Counted from the first letter of the stretch, positions 26,470 to 38,638 are shown. The stretch is 64,000 nucleotides of DNA from an uncultured Bacteroidales bacterium (GCA_902798425.1 CADBWR010000012.1:1-64000); one strand, 5' to 3'. The notes: generated by a model not told the origin, from the sequence alone. Made by a program: numbers and translations.

Positions 26470-28221
26470 ATGAAGAAGACAATGAAAACCATACATTATT
26501 ATATACTTGCAGCGGTCATAGGGCTGAGTGTCATGACTAGTTGCACCGATCTGGACGAAACGCTCTACGATCAGGTAGGAGCTCAAAACTACTATAACAC
26601 CAAGAGTGACGTTGTCCGTGCAACGTTCCGTCCCTTTGAGCACGCTTTTTGGAGCATTCAGAGCCGACACGTGCTGAATGAGTTAACAGCCGACCAACTC
26701 ATCACTCCCACTCGAGACGGTTGGTGGGACGACGGTGGGAAATGGCGACGTCTGCACTACCACGAATGGAATGTGGAAGACGGTGGTGATGCCCAGTCAG
26801 AATGGAACGGCTGCTTCCAGGGCATTATGCAATGCAACTACGTCATCGAAGACCTGGAGAAACTCGATGCCTCACGCTTTGGTTTCTCACAAGCAGAATT
26901 TGACAACTTGAAAGCCCAATGCCGCGTATTGCGTGCGTGGTTCTACCTCCGTCTCCTTGACGGATTCCGTCACGTACCTTTAGCCGTCAGCTTCAATGAC
27001 GTTAGCAAGAATACCGAGACACAGGTTGAACCACGCGTCATTTTCAACCTCATTGAGAGTGACCTGAAAGAGTGTCTGCCCTTACTGGCCGAGAAGACAG
27101 TCTTAGGCGGTAACAGCTCTCTGCAGGGGCAGTGGACCAAAGCAGGAGCAGCATCCCTGCTGGTAAGACTCTATCTGAATGCCAAAGTATATATAGGCAA
27201 AGAGATGTATACAGAGTGTGCACAGGTTGCCCAAGACATTCTTGATGGCACCTATGGTAATTACGCTGTAGCAGACCGTTGGGATGCAGCATTCGACTGG
27301 GACAACGATCTCTGTGATGAGGTAATCTTCGGATTTCCCGCAGCACCAGGTTATAGCTACTGGCACTATCAAGGCGACACCTATTGGTGGACCGTGCCAG
27401 CACGTGCACGTTACTATCTGAAAGACTCGAAGTGCAAGGCTGGCGACCATAACACAAAATATGCCGCCTCGCCCAGCTATGCTCCCGACGGAAAACTCAT
27501 GACCTACGAGTTGGGCATGCCTATTCAGAAGTTCCGCAAATATGCCAACGACGAACGCCTGAAGCTCTACAAGAATCTGGGTAACAGCCGACGTGAGGGT
27601 CTGTTCCTCTATGGTTATTTGAACTACACGGATGAGTCGGGAACTTCCAAACGCGTTCAGGCTCCTGAAGTGCCCTATGACCTCTATATCCGAGACGCTG
27701 TAGGCAAGTTCCAGAATCTGGCACCCACAAAATGGCTGGCCATCCCCACCAGTACATTGCGAGATGGTGATCACAACTCTGGATGGCACTTTGCTAAATA
27801 TCCGTTATATAGTGATGACGACGCACACCAGATGGAGAGCGACTACACGGAAATCCGACTTCCAGAGATTATCTACTCGCTGGCCGAGTGCAAATTGCGA
27901 GCAGGTCAGAAAGCAGAAGCCGGCAAACTACTCAACACAGTACGACGTCGTAACTATCCTGAGACAGAATATGCCTCGGTGCTCTATCAGCCAGAAGGTG
28001 CTGCAACACTTGACCTTCAGGAAATGCTTGACGAATGGGGTCGTGAGTTCTTTGCTGAAAGCCGTCGCCGCATAGACCTTATCCGCTTTGGGAAATTCTC
28101 TTCTGGCTCATGGTGGGACAAGATTCCTGATAGTGATAACCATACGGAGATATTCCCCATCATGCGTCCCATATTGAATGCGAACTTGAAGCTGGAGCAG
28201 AATCCGGGATATAATAAATAA
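26470..28221 (+). CDS. susD: SusD-family surface glycan-binding lipoprotein
   Basis: A 583-aa lipoprotein with a lipobox ending at C25 (SVMTSC). It forms the lid over SusC and binds the glycan. TPR-like helices and the SusD-typical segments LRAWFYLRLLDGFRHVPLA, EIIYSLAECKLRAGQ and EWGREFFAESRRRIDLIRFG are present. The C-terminus NPGYNK is the usual SusD ending. It is the second gene of the locus, followed by the SusE/F-like gene. Confidence 0.95.
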   Translation: MKKTMKTIHYYILAAVIGLSVMTSCTDLDETLYDQVGAQNYYNTKSDVVRATFRPFEHAFWSIQSRHVLNELTADQLITPTRDGWWDDGGKWRRLHYHEWNVEDGGDAQSEWNGCFQGIMQCNYVIEDLEKLDASRFGFSQAEFDNLKAQCRVLRAWFYLRLLDGFRHVPLAVSFNDVSKNTETQVEPRVIFNLIESDLKECLPLLAEKTVLGGNSSLQGQWTKAGAASLLVRLYLNAKVYIGKEMYTECAQVAQDILDGTYGNYAVADRWDAAFDWDNDLCDEVIFGFPAAPGYSYWHYQGDTYWWTVPARARYYLKDSKCKAGDHNTKYAASPSYAPDGKLMTYELGMPIQKFRKYANDERLKLYKNLGNSRREGLFLYGYLNYTDESGTSKRVQAPEVPYDLYIRDAVGKFQNLAPTKWLAIPTSTLRDGDHNSGWHFAKYPLYSDDDAHQMESDYTEIRLPEIIYSLAECKLRAGQKAEAGKLLNTVRRRNYPETEYASVLYQPEGAATLDLQEMLDEWGREFFAESRRRIDLIRFGKFSSGSWWDKIPDSDNHTEIFPIMRPILNANLKLEQNPGYNK

Positions 28222-28243
28222 TAACCGAAAAGTGACAAGTGAT

Positions 28244-29422
28244 ATGAAACCCATGAAATATTTACTGGCAGTCTTTGCTGCCCTGCAACTGACAGCCTGC
28301 GACAGTGAAAAGTCGCTGAACATCATCGAGGGCGAACTACCTATTAAAACCACAACACTCTATATGGTAGGTGATGCCACGCCCAACGGTTGGAACATCG
28401 GTAATCCGACAGCTTATGAAGCCACAGCTGAAGACGCCCTTGTCTTCCAATGGGAAGGTCAGCTATATAAAGGCGAGATCAAGCTCTGCCTCACCACAGG
28501 AAGCTGGGAGGCTCCTTTCATCCGTCCTACCGTAGCAGGTACAGAGATTAATAAGACCAACATCACTAATGCCAAGTTTGCCATGCATGCCGGTGACCCC
28601 GATGACAAATGGCTTGTTACCGAGGCTGGCAAGTATCGCCTGACTTTCGACCTGCGTCACTGGACCATGTCGACAGCCTATCTTGGCGAACCAGAAGCTC
28701 CCACCAAGGACCCGATAAATGCCGAAGCCGTCTATATCGTTGGTGACGCTACACCCAATGGATGGAATATTGACGCTCCTACACAGCTTACCAAGCAGTC
28801 GCAGTACATCTTCACCTATGAAGGGACATTGACTGTAGGTGAGTTAAAAGCCTGCACACAGACTGGCGACTGGGGAGTTCCCTTCATTCGACCAACTTTT
28901 GCTGACTGTAAGATTGACAAAGAGGGTGTAGAAAATAGCGATTTCATCTTCGTTGCCAACCCAGATGACAAGTGGAAAGTGAGCGTAGCAGGCAAATACC
29001 GCCTCACCTTCGACTTGGAGCATTACACCCTCAAAGCTGAATATCTGGACGGGGGCGGCACTCCCGCCAAGGATCCTATTGACAGTGAGACACTCTATAT
29101 GATTGGCGATGCCACTCCCAACGGCTGGAGCATGGATGCCCCGACAGCTTTCACCCGTGATGCGTCGAACAAATATCTGTTTACTTGGGAAGGGAACCTG
29201 ACGGTTGGTTCGATGAAAGCATGCCTGAAGCCCGACGGAACATTCTCTTGTCCGTTCTTGCGTCCTTCTTCAGCAGATGTAGAGATTTCTGCCAGCGGAG
29301 TAGCTTCTTCCGACTTCGTCTACACCACCAATCCTGACGACAAATGGAAAGTAACAGAGGCTGGTACCTATCATATCACCTTCGACTTGGAACATTATAC
29401 CATCCAAGTAGTGAAAAAGTAA
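28244..29422 (+). CDS. SusE/SusF-like surface glycan-binding lipoprotein, three tandem domains
   Basis: A 392-aa lipoprotein (lipobox LQLTAC, C19). Three clear internal repeats of about 121 residues start near 38, 163 and 284. Each opens with (V/L)Y(M/I)(V/I)GDATPNGW and ends with DDKW...AGxYxxTFDLxHxT. This resembles the SusE/SusF fold with starch-binding modules. It is likely an accessory surface glycan-binding protein. ATG 28244 is chosen to give a proper lipoprotein signal; a GTG lies 12 nt upstream. The near-identity of the opening motifs suggests fairly recent domain duplication. Confidence 0.85.
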   Translation: MKPMKYLLAVFAALQLTACDSEKSLNIIEGELPIKTTTLYMVGDATPNGWNIGNPTAYEATAEDALVFQWEGQLYKGEIKLCLTTGSWEAPFIRPTVAGTEINKTNITNAKFAMHAGDPDDKWLVTEAGKYRLTFDLRHWTMSTAYLGEPEAPTKDPINAEAVYIVGDATPNGWNIDAPTQLTKQSQYIFTYEGTLTVGELKACTQTGDWGVPFIRPTFADCKIDKEGVENSDFIFVANPDDKWKVSVAGKYRLTFDLEHYTLKAEYLDGGGTPAKDPIDSETLYMIGDATPNGWSMDAPTAFTRDASNKYLFTWEGNLTVGSMKACLKPDGTFSCPFLRPSSADVEISASGVASSDFVYTTNPDDKWKVTEAGTYHITFDLEHYTIQVVKK

Positions 29423-29434
29423 CATTGAAACGAC

Positions 29435-33062
<3,628 letters not shown>

Positions 33063-33092
33063 TTCGTTTCATCTTTTATTGAATTCATCTTC

Positions 33093-33120
33093 TCAAGGAG
33101 GGGCTTTTGCTCCTCCTTGA
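33093..33120 (+). terminator. Terminator after the Sus-like operon
   Basis: A 12-bp stem with one G-T pair (TCAAGGAGGGGC with GCTCCTCCTTGA) closes a TTTT loop and is followed by TTGTTGTT. The remaining gap to 33360 holds AT-rich sequence with loose promoter-like words and no gene. Confidence 0.8.
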
Positions 33121-33360
33121 TTGTTGTTATAGGTCTATCTCGACGCCTTCAACTAATAGTTGAGCAATTATACAATATTTACCAATCGGTACTTTGCTAC
33201 AATCGTATTGTGTTGATTGTTAACTAATTGCGCGATTACCGAATTTTGCACACTTTACTATTTAACTACTAAGCGATATAACGAAACAAAATAATTGCGA
33301 CTTTTGCAATCGAAACAACAAATACTAATAGTTTACACTAACCCTAATGTATTATAGATT

Positions 33361-34236
33361 ATGAAAAAATTTACTTTTCTGTTTTCTACTGTAGTGATGG
33401 CATTTATTTTCTTTGGTTCAGTACAGGCAAAGGACATCACAATTTATGTGCAGGCTGACCAACAGCCAAACATCCATTTTTGGAATGTTTCTAATGAGAG
33501 TACAGAATGGCCAGGACAGGCTATGACTTCCACCGTTTCTGTCAAAAATCTGCAGGGCGAGGACATAACGTTCTACTATAAGACGTTTGCTAACCTGAGT
33601 GACGATGCAGCCATCAGCTTCCTGTTCAACTACAATGGCGATGCCGACAAAACTGCCGACATCAATGGCATCACCGAAGATCATTATTATTTATTTAAAG
33701 GTAACCATGAGTACGAAGACATCACTGCCCAGTTTAAGACCGTAGTGGATGCTGAAATCGGTGCTGTGCAGTTGCCTGGTAGTTATTGCAACTGGACTGG
33801 CGACAATGCTCCAATGACTCTGACTGACGAGAATACGTATACCATTACTCCAGATTTGAGTGGTGTTGACGACAACTTTATTACCTTCAAACTGTTGGTA
33901 AACAGTGGAAGCAACTGGCATTGGCTGGGATGGAACAACGTTAAGGTGGAAGCCCCCGAAGGATGGACGCAGGAGGCTGCATCAGACGGTAACATCCAGC
34001 TGAACCTGACTGCTGCTGGTACTAAGCAGTTCACTTTCACTGCCATATTCGGAGGTGGCGACAATGCCTCGGCAAACTGGACGCTGAAGATTGCTGCCAA
34101 CAATCCTTCAGGCATCAGCACACTCACACGCTCCCAGAATGCATCCTCCCCCGTCTACGACCTCAGCGGTCGCAAGGTTGCACAACCTACCAAGGGTCTG
34201 TATATCATAAACGGACGCAAAGTAATTGTCAAATAA
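33361..34236 (+). CDS. T9SS-tailed secreted protein with starch-binding-like domain
   Basis: A 291-aa exported protein (signal peptide about 1-23). The N-terminal domain (about 25-115, with IHFW and STEWPGQ) resembles CBM26-type starch-binding modules. A second beta-rich domain (about 130-245) has several exposed tryptophans (NWTG, NWHWLGW). The last 28 residues (VYDLSGRKV...KGLYIINGRKVIVK) look like a short type IX secretion tail, so it is probably placed on or released from the cell surface. It lies directly after the alpha-glucan locus, which supports starch-type binding; the CBM assignment is by eye only. Confidence 0.65.
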   Translation: MKKFTFLFSTVVMAFIFFGSVQAKDITIYVQADQQPNIHFWNVSNESTEWPGQAMTSTVSVKNLQGEDITFYYKTFANLSDDAAISFLFNYNGDADKTADINGITEDHYYLFKGNHEYEDITAQFKTVVDAEIGAVQLPGSYCNWTGDNAPMTLTDENTYTITPDLSGVDDNFITFKLLVNSGSNWHWLGWNNVKVEAPEGWTQEAASDGNIQLNLTAAGTKQFTFTAIFGGGDNASANWTLKIAANNPSGISTLTRSQNASSPVYDLSGRKVAQPTKGLYIINGRKVIVK

Positions 34237-34261
34237 GAAATAAGTAAAATACGAATAAGCA

Positions 34262-35551
34262 ATGAAAAAACTAACATTTCTGTTAAGCGTCGTCGCATGG
34301 CTCATGGCTATGCCTGTGATGGCAGCAGTAGATGATGTGTTCACGTATGGCAATCTGAAGTTCAAGGTTATTACGGATGACGAAACAAAAAAGGAAGTAC
34401 AGGTTATCCGTCCTGATGCTGAGCTCTCTGGTGATGTGGTTATTCCCGACCATGTGACAAATTATGCCGTGGAATATTCTGTCGCATATATCAAAGGTGG
34501 TGAAATTGATGAAGGTTGCGCCTTCCGCGAGATGAATGGTATAACCAGCGTCACCATTCCCTATACGGTATATTCCATGGAGTATAGTGCTTTCTATCAC
34601 TGTGAGGGGTTGAAAGCTGTCTACAACAACGGAAACATGGACAAGATTGACGGTTGGACATTTTATGGTTGCACAAATTTGGAATATTGTGTGGTTCCTG
34701 CCACCATCACCAAAATTGGACAAAGTGCTTTCGAAGGTTGTAGTGCGCTGAAGGACCTTACCATCTTGGGCTCTGTCGAGCTTGATCAGCATGCCCTAAA
34801 AGACTGCTCAGCACTAAAGAGCATCTACTATTGTGGTAGCACGCTGTCATTGAAGCCAACTTCTAATGAATGGCAGATATTTCAGAATACAGACAATCCT
34901 GTTATTTACACAAAGTCTTTGGCACTTTCAACGATTAAAGATGCTCTGAATGGGAAGGCTGACTGGATTAAAAATTTGGCAACTGATGTGATTCCCTACA
35001 CTCCTGCTAAGGAATATACTACCTTCTGCCGCGACTTCGATGTGGACTTCTCTGCTGCTACAGGACTGAAGGCTGGTGTGGCTACCACTGACCTGAATGG
35101 TACGATGCTGAAACTCATCGTAAAGACATCAATACCTGCAGGAACAGGCGTTGTACTGAAGAAATTGAATGAAGGCGAGTACAAACTAAAGATTGCCGAA
35201 GAGAGTCCCGAGGCTATTGTTGGCAACAAGCTGGTGGGCGTAGTCGCTCCCACAGCAATACCTCAGACAGATGGCGACAACACCAACTTCGTGCTTAAAG
35301 ATGGTGTTTTCAAGAAGGTTAGCGCCGATAACAATACGCTTCCTGCCGGCAAAGCCTACTTGCAACTGACGACGTCTTCAACTACTCGCAGCCTTTCCTT
35401 CAGCTTTGAAGATGATGTCACAGGCATTGACACTACAACTATTCAGACACAGACAGAGGACGGTCATTGCTATAATCTCGCAGGTCTGCATGTGGGAAAT
35501 TCTACAAAAGGGCTGTATATTATTAACGGTAAAAAAGTTGTCGTAAAATGA
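34262..35551 (+). CDS. Leucine-rich repeat (BspA-like) surface protein with T9SS tail
   Basis: A 429-aa exported protein (signal peptide about 1-20). BspA-type leucine-rich repeats span about residues 75-190 (FREMNGITSVTIPYTV; FYGCTNLEYCVVPATITKIG; FEGCSALKDLTILG). A domain often seen before Prevotella T9SS tails follows (about 250-375). The C-terminus (CYNLAGLHV...KGLYIINGKKVVVK) closely matches the tail of the preceding protein. BspA-like proteins bind host or matrix components or other cells. The start is 25 nt after the upstream gene and the stop overlaps the small acidic gene (ATGA), so the three form one operon. Confidence 0.8.
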   Translation: MKKLTFLLSVVAWLMAMPVMAAVDDVFTYGNLKFKVITDDETKKEVQVIRPDAELSGDVVIPDHVTNYAVEYSVAYIKGGEIDEGCAFREMNGITSVTIPYTVYSMEYSAFYHCEGLKAVYNNGNMDKIDGWTFYGCTNLEYCVVPATITKIGQSAFEGCSALKDLTILGSVELDQHALKDCSALKSIYYCGSTLSLKPTSNEWQIFQNTDNPVIYTKSLALSTIKDALNGKADWIKNLATDVIPYTPAKEYTTFCRDFDVDFSAATGLKAGVATTDLNGTMLKLIVKTSIPAGTGVVLKKLNEGEYKLKIAEESPEAIVGNKLVGVVAPTAIPQTDGDNTNFVLKDGVFKKVSADNNTLPAGKAYLQLTTSSTTRSLSFSFEDDVTGIDTTTIQTQTEDGHCYNLAGLHVGNSTKGLYIINGKKVVVK

Positions 35552-35724
35552 AAAAGAAAGCATACGTCATGCCACAAATGGCAGTCATAGGACTTAAAAT
35601 GTCTCATGGTCTATTGGCAGGTTCTAGCATTAATATGGATGTTAGTCAAGAGTTTGAATTGGAGGTTGATGAAGATTTTGAAGATCCAGACTATGATTAT
35701 TATGATGCTGAAGAAGCCGATTAA
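35548..35724 (+). CDS. Small acidic protein of unknown function (58 aa)
   Basis: A 58-aa frame that starts inside the stop codon of the leucine-rich gene (ATGA), so it should be translationally coupled. It has two parts. The N-terminal half, MKKKAYVMPQMAV and on to LLAGSS, follows a pattern (KKxYxxPxxxVxxLxxxxxLLAGS) that I recognise from many short Bacteroidota proteins of unknown role. The second half is very acidic: 15 Asp/Glu in the last 28 residues, with DYDYYD. There is no classical signal peptide. It could be a modified peptide precursor, a partner of the T9SS cargo, or a Ca2+-binding tail. No function is known to me. Confidence 0.72.
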   Translation: MKKKAYVMPQMAVIGLKMSHGLLAGSSINMDVSQEFELEVDEDFEDPDYDYYDAEEAD

Positions 35725-35778
35725 CGAAAGAATTCAGTGTAAAAAGATTGTTAGTAAATTGTAGTAGCTTTGTAGCAA

Positions 35779-35815
35779 GAGAGGGTGTACTTCACAATTT
35801 GAGTACATCCTCTCT
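35779..35815. terminator. Hairpin between convergent operons
   Basis: The arms AGAGAGGGTGTACT and AGTACATCCTCTCT form a long stem around a TCACAATTTG-type loop. No strong T run follows, but the position between convergent operons fits a bidirectional terminator. Confidence 0.5.
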
Positions 35816-35835
35816 TCACAAATCAAGGGAACAGG

Positions 35836-35933
35836 TATTCGCAGAGCTGTTGGATGGTCATCTAGCCCAGCGTATTGAGGTTGTTGTTGCAGTCTGACAG
35901 AATCCGCTTGACTATAGTGAGTTTCTCGCTCAT
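35836..35933 (-). pseudogene. radC: radC fragment (remnant)
   Basis: Bases 35836-35909 match 21335-21408 of intact radC at 67 of 74 positions without indels, in the same orientation. Translated, it gives KRILSDCNNNLNTLG, then TAG where radC has Lys, then MTIQQLCEY. An ATG at 35933 overlaps the GT2 stop codon and opens a 23-codon frame into the fragment. No zinc-binding domain is present, so it is a dead remnant. Confidence 0.85.
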
Positions 35934-36931
35934 TTATAGAAGTTCTTTTCGAAAGCCGTAAACTCGTCCTGTTTCAATACACAGCGCTTCCACCACGACT
36001 CTATAAATCCGAAGCCATAGCCCATCAGTTGGGTGAAGGCGGCAGGAATACTGAGCAGCCCCACCCAGAGGCTCTTGTTCTGCATCGAAGAGTCGACAAG
36101 GATAAGCAGGCAATACAGCAGAAGTGGCAAAAGTGTCAGACCATAGCAGAATGGTGCCAACAGCAGACAGCCTATAACGCCAAGGGTGAAAAACATTGGT
36201 AGCAGATGAACCAGTTTCATGGTGCCTGGGTGACGCTTCTCCAGATTGATGCGGGCAATGCCGCTGTTATATACCTGACGAAAGAACTTACGGAAGTCGG
36301 TACGGCGCTTATGCCACACCCACGCATCTGGAAACAGCTGCGGCTGATAACCAGCCTCAACGATGCGGTAGGAAAAGTCGATATCTTCTCCAAAGCGCAT
36401 CTTGGAAAATCCGCCCAACAGCAAGTAGACATCGCGACGGATGCCCATATTGAAGGAGCGGGGAAAGAACTTGTCGAGTTTTTTCTTGCCACCACGGATA
36501 CCACCTGTGGTGAAGAATGACGTCATAGAGTAGCTGATAGCCTTCTGAACAGGCGTAAAGGAAGGATGCGCAGCGTCAGGACCACCCCATGCCGCTATTG
36601 GCTTTTGAATATTGGCAGTCAACTCTTTCTCTGTTGCCTCCATATAGCCGTCTGGCAGCACGACGTCAGAGTCGAGAATGATAACGTAGTCGCCATGAGC
36701 ACGCTCGACACCATAGTTACGACTCTGTCCCGGGCCGCTATTCTCCTTCAAGTAATAATGCAAATCAAGGATGCTTGCGTACTTGTCGCAAACATCCTTG
36801 CAAGGTTTCTGTGAACCGTCCTCTACTATAATGACCTCAAAGTTCTTAAGTGTTTGGGAGCAAAGGCTCTCAAGCAACTCGTCGACCTCGTCAGGGCGAT
36901 TGTAGACAGGAACAATAATCGAATACTTCAT
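35930..36931 (-). CDS. Family 2 glycosyltransferase
   Basis: A 333-aa GT-A fold enzyme that transfers a sugar from a nucleotide sugar to an unknown acceptor, probably a surface glycan. Visible blocks are SIIVPVYNRPDEVDELLESL, the EDGS and NSGPGQSRNYG segments, and the metal-binding ILDSDVVLP. FGEDIDFSYR and a C-terminal WHKRRTDFRKF follow, then two or three hydrophobic helices (about 235-310). ATG 36931 is used; the frame continues upstream into a heptad repeat with a TTG. Its stop codon overlaps the radC remnant. Confidence 0.88.
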   Translation of the reverse strand: MKYSIIVPVYNRPDEVDELLESLCSQTLKNFEVIIVEDGSQKPCKDVCDKYASILDLHYYLKENSGPGQSRNYGVERAHGDYVIILDSDVVLPDGYMEATEKELTANIQKPIAAWGGPDAAHPSFTPVQKAISYSMTSFFTTGGIRGGKKKLDKFFPRSFNMGIRRDVYLLLGGFSKMRFGEDIDFSYRIVEAGYQPQLFPDAWVWHKRRTDFRKFFRQVYNSGIARINLEKRHPGTMKLVHLLPMFFTLGVIGCLLLAPFCYGLTLLPLLLYCLLILVDSSMQNKSLWVGLLSIPAAFTQLMGYGFGFIESWWKRCVLKQDEFTAFEKNFYK

Positions 36932-36933
36932 GG

Positions 36934-36968
36934 CCAATAGCCAACAGCTAATAGCTAAAAGCCAAGAT
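36934..36968. repeat. 7-bp repeat filling the efp-GT2 gap
   Basis: CCAATAG, CCAACAG, CTAATAG, CTAAAAG, CCAAGAT: five heptads occupy the entire space between the GT2 start codon and the efp stop codon. Confidence 0.85.
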
Positions 36969-37534
36969 TACTCCTTAGCGCGAGCCAGATAAGAACCATC
37001 GCGGGTGTCAACCTGGATAAGGTCACCCTCGTTGATGAACAGGGGAACGCGAACCTCGACACCAGTCTCCAGCGTAGCGGGCTTCAAGGTGTTGGTTGCA
37101 GTGTCACCCTTGATGCCAGGCTCAGAGTGAGTCACGCGGAGAATGGTCTTCACGGGCATCTCAGCATAGAGGATGGTACCATCGGTGGTGTCAGAAACAA
37201 CAGACACTACGTCACCCTCCTTCATGTACTCGTGACCGATAACGAGGTCGTTAGCAATGGGAATCTGCTCGAAAGTCTCCTGGTTCATGAAGATACGACC
37301 TTCCTGGTCCTCATAGAGGTACTGATAGTCGCGATGCTCGATGACAACGTCCTCCAGTTTTTCACCGATGTTGTAGCGACGCTCCAACACGCGGCCGTCA
37401 GTGACGTTCTTCATCTTAATGTTCATGATAGTGTTTCCCTTACCGGGCTTACGATGCTGGAAATCGATGCAAACCCAGATAGCACCGTCCATGCGAATGG
37501 CGGTTCCTTTCTTGATGTCTTGTGAGTTAATCAT
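36968..37534 (-). CDS. efp: Translation elongation factor P
   Basis: A 188-aa EF-P that relieves ribosome stalling at polyproline stretches. The KOW-like N-terminal domain has the loop HRKPGKGNT, where the lysine between glycines is the site modified in other bacteria. Two OB domains follow, ending TRDGSYLARAKE. It is divergent from rpmH, and the order efp/rpmH/PASTA/rluD/ddl is, as I recall, usual in Bacteroidales. A -7 element lies about 45 nt upstream. Confidence 0.95.
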   Translation of the reverse strand: MINSQDIKKGTAIRMDGAIWVCIDFQHRKPGKGNTIMNIKMKNVTDGRVLERRYNIGEKLEDVVIEHRDYQYLYEDQEGRIFMNQETFEQIPIANDLVIGHEYMKEGDVVSVVSDTTDGTILYAEMPVKTILRVTHSEPGIKGDTATNTLKPATLETGVEVRVPLFINEGDLIQVDTRDGSYLARAKE

Positions 37535-37577
37535 AAAAATATGCTATTATAATATGTAAAATGTCATTTTGCGGGTG

Positions 37578-37585
37578 CAAAGGTA
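37578..37585 (-). promoter_or_regulatory. -7 element of efp
   Basis: On the minus strand, TACCTTTG fits TAnnTTTG, 43 nt before the efp ATG. Confidence 0.65.
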
Positions 37586-37591
37586 CGAAGA

Positions 37592-37626
37592 AAAATTAAA
37601 AATGGAACATTAAACATTAAAAATTT
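37592..37626. repeat. 7-bp repeat between the efp and rpmH promoters
   Basis: AAAATTA, AAAATGG, AACATTA, AACATTA, AAAATTT: five heptads lie between the divergent -7 elements at 37578 and 37660. Confidence 0.8.
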
Positions 37627-37635
37627 CACTCAAAA

Positions 37636-37667
37636 CTTGCACAATTAGAAATAATTATGTAATTTTG
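37636..37667 (+). promoter_or_regulatory. Promoter of rpmH
   Basis: CTTG (37636-37639) and TAATTTTG (37660-37667) have near-consensus spacing. The leader to the ATG at 37749 is about 78 nt. Confidence 0.6.
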
Positions 37668-37748
37668 CAGCCCGAAACTGTGATTAGGTAGCTTTCCAAG
37701 CACCGATTTCACCGATTAAAAGATTAATAATTTAAATAAGATATCACA

Positions 37749-37988
37749 ATGAAAAGAACATTTCAGCCGCACAATCGTCGCCGCGTGAACAAGCATGGTT
37801 TCCGTGAGCGCATGGCAACAAAGAATGGTCGTCGCGTACTGGCTTTAGCTATTGGCTATGGCTATTGGCCAAAAGCCAGATGCAATAAGAATTGGGTATG
37901 TTTTTTAGAAATATACCCAATTTTTTTTGCGTTTATCAATAATTCTTTGTACTTTTGCGAAATCATTGCAGAAGAGAGAAAAGCATGA
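37749..37988 (+). CDS. rpmH: Ribosomal protein L34 with C-terminus replaced by repeat-derived sequence
   Basis: Residues 1-32 ([12 protein letters not shown]...[16 protein letters not shown]) are unmistakable L34. The family should continue with about 18-20 basic residues (RRAKGRKKLTVSDEY type) and stop near residue 50. Instead the DNA turns into a 7-bp repeat (about 37845-37880), and the frame runs on for 47 unrelated residues. It passes through its own terminator hairpin and the next promoter to a stop overlapping the PASTA gene start. Either L34 is damaged or altered here, or the assembly joined two repeat copies wrongly. The promoter, terminator and flanking gene order look normal. Confidence 0.7.
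   Translation: MKRTFQPHNRRRVNKHGFRERMATKNGRRVLALAIGYGYWPKARCNKNWVCFLEIYPIFFAFINNSLYFCEIIAEERKA
37845..37880. repeat. 7-bp repeat inside rpmH
   Basis: TTAGCTA, TTGGCTA, TGGCTAT, TGGCCAA, AAGCCAG (from about 37845): the same word family (AGCCAAT/AGCTAAT) as at 36934-36968, starting right after L34 codon 32. Confidence 0.8.
37890..37928 (+). terminator. rpmH terminator
   Basis: The arms AATTGGGTAT (37890-37899) and ATACCCAATT (37913-37922) are followed by a run of T. It is intact although the L34 reading frame now passes through it. Confidence 0.88.
37926..37957 (+). promoter_or_regulatory. Promoter of the PASTA-rluD-ddl group
   Basis: TTTG (37926-37929) and TACTTTTG (37950-37957) are spaced by 20 nt. 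The -33 box lies in the T run of the rpmH terminator, so terminator and promoter share bases. Confidence 0.75.
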
Positions 37989-38638
37989 ATATAAAAGAAT
38001 CATTGCGTAAGGTGTTTGACCGCTTTGTGGTGATCAACTTGTCAGCCATGCTGGCGGTAGTCATTTTGCTGTGCATCGGCGTGGCCTTCGGTCTAGACCT
38101 CTACACGCATCATGGCGAAAACATTGCCGTGCCCAATCTGAAAGGCGTGGATGTTGACAAAGCCGAGCGTCAGCTGTATCTGCTGGGGCTGGACATGGTG
38201 GTCAATGACTCAGGTTATAACAAGCAGATGGCAGCAGACTGCATTCTGCTGCAAACCCCAGGACCAGGCCAGAGAGTAAAGAAAGGACACATTATCTATG
38301 TTACCGTGAACTCTCCCTCGTCGCCTTCCTTCGCCATACCCGACATCATAGACAACTGTAGTGTTCGCGAGGCAGAAGCCCGACTGACTGCCATGGGGTT
38401 CCGGCTGAATCCGCACAAGATGGTGGACGGTGAGAAAGACTGGGTCTACGGCATCCTGTGTCATGGTCGCCACGTTTCTAATGGCGACCGCATATCTACC
38501 GACAATGCACTGACACTGATGGTAGGCCAGGGCACCATTGAGGACCTGGATGACATCAATATGGTTGGTAGCGAAGACGCGGAAGAAGCCATGAGCGGTG
38601 AAACCGACGACTTCGAGGAAGTGAAAGAACCATATTAA
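37985..38638 (+). CDS. PASTA domain membrane protein
   Basis: A 217-aa protein with one N-terminal transmembrane helix (about 19-43) and two PASTA repeats outside the membrane (about 48-115, [18 protein letters not shown]; and 118-188, [19 protein letters not shown]). An acidic C-terminal tail follows. PASTA modules bind peptidoglycan fragments. There is no kinase or transpeptidase domain, so this is a stand-alone anchor or sensor. The neighbour ddl also serves cell wall synthesis. ATG 37985 is chosen because the earlier in-frame start overlaps the promoter. Confidence 0.88.
   Translation: MNIKESLRKVFDRFVVINLSAMLAVVILLCIGVAFGLDLYTHHGENIAVPNLKGVDVDKAERQLYLLGLDMVVNDSGYNKQMAADCILLQTPGPGQRVKKGHIIYVTVNSPSSPSFAIPDIIDNCSVREAEARLTAMGFRLNPHKMVDGEKDWVYGILCHGRHVSNGDRISTDNALTLMVGQGTIEDLDDINMVGSEDAEEAMSGETDDFEEVKEPY

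Noticed and set aside
35765-35772. TAGCTTTG promoter-like word on the plus strand after the small acidic gene
   Set aside because: No -33 box at proper spacing and nothing on the plus strand downstream except a hairpin. A small RNA is possible but unsupported.
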